A DNA stretch of 64,000 bases from Arcuatula senhousia (Eukaryota; Mollusca; Bivalvia; Mytilida; Mytilidae), in contig CAXARO010001849.1 in assembly GCA_963971305.1 (NCBI GenBank), positions 25,964 to 89,963 of the forward strand. The letters are read 5' to 3'. The position numbers were made by a program, and so were the translations under genes. This document shows positions 24,966 to 35,280 of the stretch, one piece after another; positions within the stretch are counted from its first letter, which is position 1, and the number at the start of each line of letters is the position of its first letter. Under the pieces are notes generated by a model, which worked only from the letters and a program-made list of their open reading frames with translations, ran no database searches and was not told the origin of the DNA.

Positions 24966-25195
24966 ACCAGGAACCCACATGGGGGGAAAAGATATTAGCT
25001 TCAGATTAAAATTGTTTAAATTTTTAAGAAATATATATATTACGCATAAATTAATACAATTTCAAAAGCATTCATGGATTTAGTTTTAGTGTAAAAGTTA
25101 AAGGGTGTACTTTCGATTTTTGTAAAAATTACATTGAGGTCATTGTTGTTCTTAAAAAAAATCTAAGAACAACTAAATTCTTTGTCAGTGGGTGT
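24966..25195. other. AT-rich stretch, no gene seen
   Basis: Unique-looking AT-rich sequence leading into the interspersed repeat. Nothing recognised. Confidence 0.5.
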
Positions 25196-25615
25196 ATATT
25201 TTTGTTTTTTCGTTTTCTCCCCAGGGAAAATATTTGACAGGGACATATTTGATTTTTTACCCCTTTTGGCCCCTAATTTCTAAACGAAAAAAGAGGGGAA
25301 ACACAAAATCAAGCCTACATTTTCTTTTATGGCAAGTGACATTACTGTAAAGTATTTGATCAACCACAACAAAAGTAATTGTGGAAAAAACGGTTTTTTT
25401 GTTAATTTTGGGCCCCTTATTTCTAATCGGAATTATAAAATGACCTATAAGGAGAGGTGCAATTCTTCAATATATCTGTAATCACTGTGTAATATTTCAA
25501 AAAGATCCAGTGTTTAGCTTTGAGATTCTAATTACACAAGACAGGCACTCGTACAGTGCGACGGACGGACGGACGGAGACGGACGGACGTGTAGACGGAC
25601 GGAGTGACCCGATTA
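25196..25615 (+). repeat. Mollusc-type interspersed repeat ending in an ACGG tract
   Basis: Two related phrases, CCCCTTTTGGCCCCTAATTT (near 25260) and GGGCCCCTTATTTCTAAT (near 25410), are followed by AAAGATCCAGTGTTTAGC, TAATTACACAAGACAGGCA and a CGGACGGACGGA tract at 25558-25604 ending in GTGACCCGATTACTAC. From memory this order of phrases is common in bivalve genomes as a dispersed non-coding repeat; I could not search to confirm it. A 99-codon plus frame (25604-25903) that starts on the GTG of this repeat has no recognisable domain and is not called. Confidence 0.55.
25558..25604 (+). repeat. (ACGG)n simple repeat
   Basis: Imperfect tandem ACGG units with two interruptions (GGAGACGG and ACGTGTAGACGG). 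Confidence 0.9.
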
Positions 25616-26250
25616 CTACACATGTTTTCTCATTCGGCGACGCAATTAAAAACTAATTTTAATGAGGAAACCGTCGCAGTCTTGGGCTGTGTCAATCAAA
25701 AACCCTCACAGGTTCCCGAACAAACCTTACAGTATACACGAAAAAAACATAACGTGTTTGGAGGAAAATGTAAATTACTTCAAGGTATTTTTATAACTAT
25801 TTGTAAGAAATATGCTAAATGTTTCCGATTTTACAAAAGAGTCACAAAAACTTTTTTTATTCATTTTTACAATTGTTTATTGACGAAATACCGATATTTT
25901 TGAAAATGGTAACAATGTTTAATTTCGACAATTAAATGACTTTGAATTGTGTCAATGTTCATTAAGTATATGTTCGGTACATTTTTAAAAACACTTGACA
26001 TATTTTTTACAAATCATTTAGTCTATAAACTAAACCGACCTTGAAAAAGTCAATATCGTCTTAATTTTCCTCTGTTTTTCCCACAATGCATTTAGGGGAT
26101 CAGCAAAAACCTTACTGTTGTCACGCAAAAACAAATTTATCGTGTCGCACTTTGTAGGGATTGGCTTGTGTTATGGTAACGGAATTATGTTAAGGCCCTT
26201 CCAGTATTTTTATTTTAAGGGACCATAAATCTTATAACCGATCACTTGGA
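25616..26250. other. Unique AT-rich stretch, no gene seen
   Basis: No tandem repeat, domain or RNA recognised. Short open frames only. Confidence 0.5.
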
Positions 26251-28118
26251 AATTTTGATAGTTGAGAAGGCTCCCTTATGCAAACCTGATAGTCAAGACA
26301 GATCCCTGATACTAACCTTTTGAAATGCTTACCCTAACCTGATAGTCGAGGAGGCTCCCTGGTGCCAACCTATTTAGATACTGACCCTAACCAGATAGTC
26401 GATGCGGTCAGTGATGCTAACCTGATAGTCGAGGCGGATCCCTGATGCTAATCTATTGAAATGCTAACCCTAACCTAATAGTCGAGGCGGCCCCCTGATG
26501 CTAACCTATTAAACTGCTAACCTGGCCTAATTTGATAGTCGAGGCGGCTCCCTGATGCTAACTTATTGAAATACTAACCCTAAATAGATAGTTGATGCGG
26601 CTCCCTGCATGGTCGAGGCGGTTCCCTGATGCTAAACTATTGAAATGCTAACCCTAACTAACTTGATAGTCGAGGCGGCTCCCTGGTGCTAACCCTAACC
26701 TGATAGTCGAGGCGGATCCCTGATCCTAACCTACTGAACTGCTAACCCTAACCTGATAGTCGAGGCAGCTCCCTGGTCCTAACCTATTGAACTGCTAACC
26801 CTAACCCGATAGTCGAGGCGGCTCCCTGATCCTAACCTATTGAACTGCTAACCATAACCTGATAGTCGAGGCAACTCCCTGATGCTAACCTATTGAAATG
26901 CTAACCCTAATCTGATAGTCGAAGTGGCTCCCTGATGCTAACTTATTGAAATGCTTACATGTACGATAACCAGATAGTCGAGGCGGCTCCCTGATGCTAA
27001 CCTATTGAAATGCTAACCCTAACATGATAGTCTAGGCGGCTTCCTGATGCTAACCTATTGTAATGCTAACCCTAACCTGATAGTCGAGGTGGCTCCCTAA
27101 CCTATTGACATGCTAACCCTAATTTGATAGTTGAGGCGGCTCCCTGATGTTAACCTATTGAAATGCTAAGCCTAACCAGAAAGTCGAGGTGGCTCCCTGA
27201 TGCTAGCCAATTAATCTGCTATAACCCTAATCCAATAGTAAAGGCGGCTCTCTGATGCTAACATATTGAAATGCTAACCCCGTAAACCCTAACCAGATAA
27301 TCGATGCAGCTCCCTGATGCTTACCTGATAGTGGAAGCAGATTCCTGATGCTAACCTATCACATTGCTAACCCTAACCTGATAATCGAGGCGGGTCCCTG
27401 ATGCTAACCTATTAAACTGCTAACCCTAATCTGATATTGGAGGCGGCTCCCTGACGCTTACCTATTGAAATGCTAACCCTAACCAGATAGTCGAGGTGGC
27501 TCCCTGATGCTAACCTGTTAGTCGAGGCGGCTCCCTTATGCTAACCTTTTGAAATGCTAACCCTAATCTGTAATCCAGGCGGCTCCCTGGTGCTAACCTA
27601 TTGAAATGCTAACCCTAACCTGATAGTCGAGGCGGCTCCCTGATCCTAACCTATTGAACTGCTAACCATAACCTGATAGTCGAGGCAACTCTCTGATGCT
27701 AACCTATTGAAATGCTAACCCTAATCTGTAATCCAGGCGGCTCCCTGGTGCTAACCTATTGAAATGCTTACCCTAACCTGATTGTCGATGCAGCTCCCTG
27801 ATGCTAACTTGTTAGTCGAGGCGGCTCCCTTATGCTAACCTTTTGAAATGCTAACCCTAATCTGTAATCCAGACGGCTCCCTGGTGCTAACCTATTGAAA
27901 TGCTTACCCTAACCTGATTGTCGATGCAGCTCCCTGATGCTAACTTGTTAGTCGAGGCGGCTCCCTTATGCTAATCTTTTGAAATGCTAACCCTAATCTG
28001 TAATCCAGGCGGCTACCTGTTGCTAACCTACTGAAATGCTGACCCTAACCAGATAATCGATGCAGCTCCCTGATGCTAACTTGATAGTCGAAGCGGATCT
28101 CTGATGCTAACCTATTTA
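26251..28118 (+). repeat. Minisatellite of about 53-bp units with a telomere-like AACCCTAACC core
   Basis: About 35 diverged units of the form CTGATAGTCGAGGCGGCTCC, CTGATGCTAACCTATTGAAA, TGCTAACCCTAAC. Many units are shortened (for example near 26395-26450) and units differ by several percent or more, so the array is old, unlike the outer satellite. Most units carry AACCCTAACC, that is one and a half to two CCCTAA words. There is internal higher-order structure: a 136-bp block starting GTTAGTCGAGGCGG recurs at 27811 and 27947, and a block containing CTGATCCTAACCTATTGAAC followed by GAGGCAACTC occurs near 26827 and again near 27640. No open frame persists. Confidence 0.95.
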
Positions 28119-28755
28119 ATCAATTGAACTCATATGTCAATGTAGTCAATCCTTCTCAATTGTTTTTGCACAGTTCAATTGACTTAAATCAATTAATTGA
28201 TGTCCCGTATCATATAAATCGAGTTACATGCTTGTTAACGAAAATGCCGAAAAAGTATTAAAATAAACAAAAAATATCAAAATATCATATGATAAGTACT
28301 CTTTGATCGAATTCCAGTATTACTGGTTTCCCCGCTGTAAGGATATCACAAAACACACTAATGAGTATGTGCATATTCATCTCTTATATTGAGGGGGTGC
28401 TTTCTTAAATTCGCTTCTCAGACCAATTGACAAAGATAGATCACATACATGTGACGGATCTGTGATGACAAAGCTGGAGATTTTGATTTTTTTGGCTGGA
28501 GATTAGACCAAAAACCAGGAGATTTTCAACGCTCATTAAAACTGCATTTCAATGTCAATTGTGGGCACTTGCGTGTGCCAAATATACATGGCTTCACTGA
28601 TTAATCTCAAACTGTTAATACAATCATCAGGTCAATTATGGCAATAAACATTTAATTAACACCTTTACCTGTTAAATTAACGTCTACCTATTTGAAAAAC
28701 CCCTAAAACAACGGAAATGTTTTATGACTGAACAATTTAAATGTCTATAAAACTA
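28119..28755. other. AT-rich stretch with an AATTGA inverted repeat, no gene seen
   Basis: TCAATTGAACT (28120-28130) is the exact inverse of AGTTCAATTGA (28172-28182), with further CAATTGA and AATTAATTGA words nearby, directly after the minisatellite. From 28475 to 28535 the word GGAGATT recurs. Nothing coding was recognised. Confidence 0.55.
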
Positions 28756-29066
28756 AAATTTAGTCATGTCTTGAAAAAGCGGGAAATTACACAAAAAGTC
28801 GGGAGAGCGGGAGATGGATCAAAAAGTCGGGAGATTTCGTCTCCGGGCGGGATAATAACATGTATGACATCAAAGTGATAGTAGTATCTGATAGAGGGGG
28901 TGTCGCTTGCTACGGTGCCCTCCGGTGCCCTCCGCTGCGCTGTATGCTGAAGATAAAGATCAATCTGGTATGGCTTCCAGAATAGTAAAGTCAAGTCAAG
29001 TCCTCGGGGTGTCGCCCTCCGCTATGCCAAGGCATCGCTCCGCCGGGCGACTGCGCTGCGCAGCCT
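28756..29066. other. GC-rich island with CGGGAGA and GGTGCCCTCC repeats
   Basis: AAAAAGTCGGGAGA occurs twice (28794 and 28821), GGTGCCCTCC twice in tandem (28913-28932), and a CTGCGC-T-GCGCAG palindrome closes the block near 29050. CpG density is much higher than in the surroundings. A minus-strand frame of 76 codons (28764-28994) and a plus frame of 62 codons (28907-29095) overlap it; neither shows a known domain. It may be a relic of a dispersed repeat or of a CpG-rich gene start. Confidence 0.35.
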
Positions 29067-29815
29067 CATTATTTGACCCAAGAAAGTACACATGAAACTG
29101 TACCCCAAGTTTCAATTGGAAGTTACAGACTCTGGAGGCTAAGCCCTAGATACTCCTGTTTCCAGCCCATGGTTTGATGTGAAGATTTCATGAAAGGCAA
29201 ACTTGCGTCTAATAATGGACTCCAAGTCATGTTCTTCCAATGTACAGGCCTCTCATGTACCCCAATTTACATCACTACATTAACACGGGTCCTAAACTGA
29301 TAGAATAATTTATCCGGTAACTCCGGAACTAAGCCCTCTCGCTGTTGGAAACCGTACAAAACAACCGCTTCAGTCATGACAAGGTAGGACATTTCTTTAT
29401 TTTTTACTATTAGCTGCTCAAGAAATTCAATGCAAAGTATGCCTATTCTTAGAAGAACGGTTATAAGATTTGTCCAGTGTAGGCACTTTTTTAAATTATT
29501 TTTTGTAATTTTCGTGAAAAGCGGACAAACGTGGAGTTTTACGATGAAATTCTGAACTATGTGTCAAAGTATTTAAAAAACAAATACATTCCAAGCCCCA
29601 AAGTGTCAAATTTATGTATTTATAACACGAAAAGGAACAAATACTTACAATCAGGCTGTTTGTTTATTTACATTGTTGAAAGTTCATTAATTATGACGGT
29701 ATAAGCAGAAATCTTCTGAGAAATTCTTGGAATAAGCCGCTAAGAATTGGGGAAAGTTATGTATCAAAATACGTGTAGTTATGTTTTTGACAGATGTCTG
29801 CGAAAGATGAGACTA
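29067..29815. other. Unique stretch, no gene seen
   Basis: Two similar phrases, TGTACCCCAAGTTTCAA (29099) and TGTACCCCAATTTACAT (29255), and two CTAAGCCCT words (29141, 29329) suggest an old duplication of about 160-190 bp. The sequence CAGTCATGACAAGGTAGGAC (29371-29390) looks like a start codon followed by a splice donor, but nothing downstream supports a gene. Confidence 0.4.
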
Positions 29816-29910
29816 AGCCAAGGTATCGTGATTCACTCCGGCGGCGTCGGCGTTGATAATAGTTAAAGTTTTTGAAGAATTAAGTCTGTTTTATGCGATC
29901 AAGTAATGGT
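29816..29910 (+). repeat. Probable interspersed-repeat fragment (CCGGCGGCGTCGGCGTTGAT)
   Basis: CACTCCGGCGGCGTCGGCGT followed by TAGTTAAAGTTTTTGAAGAA and TTAAGTCTGTTTTATGC resembles, from memory, a GGCGGCGTC-containing dispersed repeat common in bivalve genomes. Not verified. Confidence 0.35.
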
Positions 29911-30295
29911 AAATCATTAATATTGATATAAAATATCTGGTATGCAGTTACAATAGCATAAGTACAGATGATAAGCAATCTATTTTTATGCTACTGTAGT
30001 CACGGTCTACTGTCCTCGAAACTTTTTGCTGATTCGACCAATGTTGACCTTTTTTCTTAAGTCTGTTAATCGCACAGCTAACGTATCACCAGCCTACATG
30101 ATAGAATCTTAAACCAAAGCAGAAAATTATACACCCATATCCCTCACATCGATATCAGTGCTGTAACACAGCATAGCCAGCAGCATCACAAATCATGGTA
30201 AATCCAAAAACTTATCTTAACTTCTCCATTACGATTTTAGACACATAAGCCCCTGATAGACACCAAACTGATATAATTGGTTGACGACATATCTT
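29911..30295. other. Unique stretch, no gene seen
   Basis: No domain, tandem repeat or RNA recognised before the retrotransposon remnant. Confidence 0.45.
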
Positions 30296-31354
30296 AAAAT
30301 CTACAAGAAGAGAAACAACCAAACATGCTCATTATGTAGACCTCGCAAAGGCATTCGATAAAACTAACACTTGCTTTCTCATACATTAATTTAAGCATTA
30401 ATTTATGACATTGTTAACAAAACCGTTAAAATGGACAAAAAGCTTACTATCAGAAAGTAAACAGCCCGCAGTCATACTAGTAGATCGAGTAACATCCGAT
30501 CAATGCAGTTAGTGAAGACACTGGTGTCCCTCAGGTTCCTACAGTCTCGTCTTAGCTCCACAATACGCTTATTCGCTGATGATACGATTGCATTTATACC
30601 TGCCAATATCAAATGCTCGAGATGTGGAAGCAAAACAAGAGGACCTTAATCAACTAGATCAGTGGGAAGAGGGCTGGTGCAAGAAGTTACACCCTGATAA
30701 ATACACAGCCCGAATTATCATGAAAAAAAGCAAACTTTAATTATAGAGCCAAACAATCAACTTCATGTTCATACTTTAAAACTAGAAGCAGTAGAATTAG
30801 CCAAATATCTTGGACTCACCTTCACCAACAAACTACTTTGGCAAGAGCACATAAACAACACCTGTAACAAATTTAACAAAACCATCAGCTTCATATGCAG
30901 AAATCTGATTGGAAGAAAAGGCATATATTTCTCTTGACTCCTAGTTCAATCAGCCAGTACTGTTTTGACCTATATAAACAGTGCAATAAAAATCAAATTA
31001 AGTCTGGACACCAACAGTTACAAATAAAGATCCAGTGCACGCAATATTATACTCACTGTAAAGTGACAACCCCTATAAGACCATGGAAAGGACTCGAAAC
31101 TCCTCATAATGTATTAAATTGATCGAGGGCTTGTACCCATACTTAAACTCAACAGGCTAACATGACACCTGAGAACATTAAAAACAATTTCAACCAGCAG
31201 AATCGATACCAGGAAATTTAATTTCTTTCCCATAAAAGTTCGTGCTAGGAATGCACTACCACCAGACATTGTAGAACCGGACAACATGTTTAATGTCCTG
31301 ATTATGGCTGCAATATCGCTGACGGGACATTAAACAAACAACAATCAACCAATG
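30296..31354 (+). pseudogene. Decayed non-LTR retrotransposon, reverse transcriptase 3' part and tail
   Basis: Reverse transcriptase motifs appear in the expected order but in different frames: YVDLAKAFDKT (from 30333), TGVPQ (30520-30534), STIRLFADDTIAFI with the catalytic FADD (30557-30598), DVEAKQEDLNQLDQWEEGW with HPDKY (from 30621), then AKYLGLTFTNKLLWQEHINN (from 30800) and the C-terminal block FFPIKVRARNALPPDIV (from 31223). The segment between GVPQ and FADD is too short, so the usual LGPLLF-type region has been deleted. Stops and frameshifts make it non-functional. It ends in a tail, GCTGCAATATCGCTGACGGG then TTAAACAAACAACAATCAA (31306-31354). The block order fits jockey/CR1-like elements of invertebrates; the exact clade is not decided. 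The endonuclease and 5' part are absent, consistent with 5' truncation. Confidence 0.88.
31332..31354 (+). repeat. Short simple tail of the retrotransposon remnant
   Basis: AAACAAACAACAATCAACCA-type A-rich simple repeat directly after the TTAAAC end; such tails mark the 3' end of many non-LTR elements and their SINE partners. No clear target duplication was identified. Confidence 0.6.
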
Positions 31355-32800
31355 AACCGTCAGACCCACCTGTAAATAGTTTTAAACGATTGAAATTGTT
31401 TTAATATTATCAATATTGCTGTCTCCAATTTATTCTTTTGTTTAAACAAGAATAAATCATCCACATGTATTAAAAGACCCCTTAGCCTATAATTTTCGAT
31501 TTTTATTATAAGTAGGGCATGCGCATTAGTCAACATTGCATAATCTTTGAAACGACAAGGCAATTGAAAGGCAGAAAAAAGCAGATTTAACAACCACATA
31601 TGATTCAGCAAAATCTGTTGAACGGATTCAAAGCAGATGACATTTACTAAGTCCCTCCGTTGTGGTGCAGCGATAGACCATTTATTAATATGAATCAAAT
31701 AAATCTCATGGTGGTGGAAAAGCACATGAATATCCGTTTTCCATATCCTATGGGCTTAATATGGCGTTTCCCAAATTTATTATGCTTATGTTGTTATATT
31801 GTTCGATAGATATAATAATATCTATAGAATTTGCTTGAAAGCAATCAGCAACCATCACAAAAATCATTGCATATATAAAATTTACCTTAGGCGACTTCAA
31901 AAATGATTAATATCTATAAATTTACTTTTAGGTGTGTGTCTCAGAAACCTTTGTCCTTGTTTCACTGTTTAACTAATTGACCAAGATTTTCCCTGTTTAA
32001 TCAGTTACTTTTAAGAACTTATTACCTGAAGCTTCCATATATTTTCATTTTCATATGGAACCATTTTCATGTGTAAAATGCATTTTTTAAGAGCCGAATT
32101 GATACGTTTTCCAAAAAATCAAAGCTTAACAAGCCATTTACCAACAAAATAATTCTATCAGTTTCTCCCGCGTGATTAAACACAGTGATTCAGAAAAACT
32201 CGATGGCTCCGAAAGAATTGTTTTATCAGAGAAACATAATGAGTTTTAATTTGAATTTATTTATGAGAATTGGACGTCGATTTTAAGGTAAACTATCGGA
32301 AAAACAAATGTTACCGAAATGTCAACAATAACTGTAGTAAATTTAGGTATGCTGGAAATGCATATTTCGTTGAGTAACAATTAACTCGTCAGCAGCATTA
32401 AAATCGAAACAATTGGAAGATATAAAATCAAATAAGTTGGAGCGAGAAGTACGAAAGTCAAATAAAATGTCCGAAAATGGAAGCCAAATCCAGCACCAAG
32501 GACATCGACCAGTGCAATACGTAGAAAGAAGCCTGGTGTATTTTGAGGTTTTTTGAATTTAAAACAACTGCAAAATTTGATAATTAACATATGCAATAAA
32601 ATCGGTGTCAAAAAATCGAATGGCCGATGATACATTGATTTGAGTATATATGAGGGGAAAAGAAAATAGTCGTTGATTTGAGAATGGGATTAGAAATGGA
32701 CGTGGATTTGAGAAGTGTGGTGCAATAATAAGATGATATCGATTGACTGGATTGACTCGATGGCTATATTGTGGCATTTTAACTCGATTGATCGGCTATA
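31355..32800. other. AT-rich stretch, no gene seen
   Basis: The longest frame is 121 codons on the minus strand (31360-31725), with no recognised domain and a composition that follows the AT-rich DNA; two further minus frames (32381-32635, 32559-32777) overlap each other in different frames. I see no evidence of coding, RNA genes or tandem structure. Confidence 0.5.
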
Positions 32801-32802
32801 CC

Positions 32803-32830
32803 TTATCCTAGCCTGATAGTTGAGTCGGCA
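32803..32830 (+). repeat. Solitary fragment resembling the 53-bp minisatellite unit
   Basis: CCTTATCCTAGCCTGATAG followed by TTGAGTCGGC matches the junction of two minisatellite units (CCCTAACCTGATAGTCGAGGCGG) with several changes, 4.7 kb away from the array. Confidence 0.55.
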
Positions 32831-32969
32831 CATGGATACTACAGGGCAATCGGGTGCTGCTTTCTATATAACTTATTAAAACGCACAGTCACCCATTTAG
32901 TAAAAAATTACGTCATGGTTGTTGTTATACCCAGAACTAGTAGAAATACCCTTATTGAAAAAATAGGCC

Positions 32970-33200
32970 TTCGGCGAACATGTGCTGCAAACTTACGGCA
33001 AACTTTGCAGTAAATATGCAGCGCATATTTGCCGCAAGTTTACGGCGATGAATTTACCATGCAAATTAGGTTTGCCGCAAACTTGCGGTGAACAATGATT
33101 ATGCAAATGACGCTTGCTGCAAACTTGCGGTGAACAATGATATTTCTTGTGGTGAATGTTTCGGTGAACATTGTAATAAATATAGGTTATCTCCGGTGAA
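32970..33200. repeat. Palindrome-rich degenerate repeat cluster, left part
   Basis: Words such as TTGCCGCAAACTTGCGGTGA recur. A nested palindrome is present: AAACTTACGGCAAA (32989-33002) pairs with TTTGCCGCAAGTTT (33028-33041), and between them lies the perfect hairpin AAATATGCAGCGCATATTT (33012-33030). A second hairpin CCGCAAACTTGCGG lies at 33075-33088, and AAACTTGCGGTGAACAATGA is directly repeated at 33079 and 33121 (42 bp apart). Small open frames on both strands here (32993-33298, 33088-33315) are by-products of the repeats. Confidence 0.75.
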
Positions 33201-33835
33201 TAAGCAGCGATTCTTCTGGCGCACAAATATTTATCTTGATACAAATGTATTCTATGACCTCCATAAAGTTCATTGTGTGCAATATAACTTGATTTCAAGT
33301 AATTTTTATCTGTGAAAGTTAACCAAATTGAATTAAGACAATTTTTAATTCAAGTTTTCAATTTCTTATATGCTTATTGCTACATGTATATAAATGACTA
33401 TCATGAGCATTAAACATGTAATTATTTGAGAAAAAGTAATAATAAAAATATATAGTGGATGAACTTGAAGATATTAATTAAGAAAATAATTAGTCAAATT
33501 ATATTTTATATATAATTTTAAAGCTGCATGCACAAAACTTACTTAATGATTCAGCTGTTGAATAAATTCTTATATGTTGCACACATGACATTTTGTAACC
33601 GTTTTGTTAGATTGCACAAAAATGTGACTTTTCCATTAATTTTCAGTTATGTCATGTTTGTTTCATTACATAGAAGTATATTGTTTGTTCATATTAACAA
33701 AAGGCAAAACATCCAACAATTATACTGAACAAATTCCATAATTTCCACAATATTTAAGCATGTTCAAAACAAATGCATGACCTCTTTCTTCTGAGATTCA
33801 AATGTAAGTGTGGAAAAACAACCAGAACCAATCAG
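33201..33835. other. Very AT-rich stretch, no gene seen
   Basis: Low-complexity sequence between two related repeat clusters; a 66-codon plus frame (33528-33728) has no recognisable feature. Confidence 0.5.
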
Positions 33836-34190
33836 ATTTAATTTTCTGGTGAACTTTTGGCAAATACAACTATAAATATAATTAAATTTTACGGTGAACT
33901 TTTGGCAAATAAGATTATTCTATTAAAACATTCTGGCAAGCTACTGGTGACTATTTCTTACTATTAGAGTTTGTGGCAATCTTTCGGTGAACATCAGAGA
34001 TGTTTTAGCAATCTTCTGGTAATCATAAGAGTTTTGGTAAACTTGCTGCAAATTCACAGAAAAATGCTCCAATGTTCACCAAATGTTTGCAACTTATGGC
34101 AAACAACCTGCAAACTGTTGCGGTAAGCAAATTGTTCACCGTACGTTTGCTGCACACTTGCTGCAAACTTGCGGCAAACATTTCAGTTTG
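33836..34190. repeat. Palindrome-rich degenerate repeat cluster, right part
   Basis: GGTGAACTTTTGGCAAATA occurs near 33848 and 33893, followed by diverged versions with GTGGCAATCTTTCGGTGAAC and TTGCTGCAAACTTGCGGCAA (34151-34170). The words match those of the cluster at 32970-33200 in both orientations. The two clusters may be the ends or internal repeats of one older element of about 1.2 kb (32970-34190). Confidence 0.65.
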
Positions 34191-34222
34191 ATAAGGGTAA
34201 TAAATAAACATTTGCTGATGTA

Positions 34223-34513
34223 CACGGGGAAATTTTGTTCACGTGAAAATCACGTGAAATCAGGGTTTACGTGAATTTCACGTGAAACATTCACATGAAT
34301 TTCACATTAAATGAGCAATTTAACGTGATTTTCACGTTAACATCATGTGAAACTCACGTTAATTTCATGTTAACGTTTTGACGAGAATTTCAAATGAAAA
34401 TTATGAAAAATGAGAATTTATTCCTAGATATTTTTTGTAGCATTGCATGAAAGTTTAATATAGATCATTAAACATGTTGAATGTGAATTTCACGTGAACA
34501 AAATTTCCCTGTG
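34223..34513. mobile_element. 291-bp MITE with 31-bp inverted ends and TA flanks
   Basis: The left end CACGGGGAAATTTTGTTCAC (from 34223) and the inverse of the right end (to 34513) match over 31 bp with two differences. Both sides are flanked by TA (34221-34222 and 34514-34515), the target duplication of Tc1/mariner-type elements. The interior is filled with CACGTGAA, TTTCACGTGAA and ACGTTAA words, making the whole element highly self-complementary. There is no coding capacity. It is nested within the larger insertion. Confidence 0.85.
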
Positions 34514-34515
34514 TA

Positions 34516-35275
34516 CACATCATCCTCGTGTCGATTTCGGGTGCTTATTAGTAATACTCAGAGACGTGGAGAGTACGTTTCTATCCCATACTAATATTAT
34601 CCCCAATTCATTGAAGAAAACAAAAACAAAACAAAATGCAGGAAAATATATTGTTTTTAATGTCATATTCATAACAGTTACTTTCAGTAGCATGTTAATG
34701 CCAAAATTACTACACGTTTATGAACTTGACAATTAAATTAATCTCCTTTGATTCTAGAAAAAAACTATTATCACTGATTATATTATAAAAATTCAAATCT
34801 ATAAAAATCTGTATTATATTATGCACAGACCTTCGTGTGCGCTTGGAATATATACATATGGTTTATTCACTTGGTACAAACATATTTTACATATGCATAA
34901 TGAAAAAAGGAATATTTATCTGGTGGATTTAGATATTAAAAAAGGGGGCTGGAAATTGTAAAATAACTTCTGTGACATATTCTTGCACACTGTTTCACTG
35001 TTACTTGCTACATAGAATAAAATAAATCTGTTTGAACAAATTGTATAATGTTATTCTATAATTATGATTGTTTGATATGGCTCTCTAAAAGCAGCCCTAT
35101 TTATATCATGCATATAGATTCTTTATATTACAATGTGATAAAATCATGTCTTTCTCATGCAAATAATTGTACTGAAAGGAGAAATTGAATGAAAATTACC
35201 ATTTCTTATTTGTAAAAACTTAAGATATTATTCTTATGTGTGAATATGTGGGGAAAAAATGGACTACATTGATCA
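34516..35275. other. AT-rich stretch, no gene seen
   Basis: No domain, tandem repeat or RNA gene recognised between the MITE and the right subterminal minisatellite. An 80-codon plus frame (34494-34736) begins inside the MITE and shows nothing recognisable. Confidence 0.5.
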
Positions 35276-35280
35276 ACCAA

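Noticed and set aside
25604..25903. 99-codon plus-strand frame
   Set aside because: Begins at a GTG inside a dispersed ACGG repeat and has no recognisable domain.
29371..29390. Start codon followed by a splice-donor-like site (ATGACAAGGTAGGAC)
   Set aside because: No downstream exon, open frame or domain supports a gene; such strings occur by chance.
31645..31685. tRNA-like A-box (TGGTGCAGCGATAGACC) suggesting a SINE head
   Set aside because: No convincing B-box at the right distance and no tail; too short to call.
31360..31725. 121-codon minus-strand frame
   Set aside because: No domain, no supporting neighbours; composition follows the AT-rich DNA. Length is compatible with chance in 12 kb of sequence.
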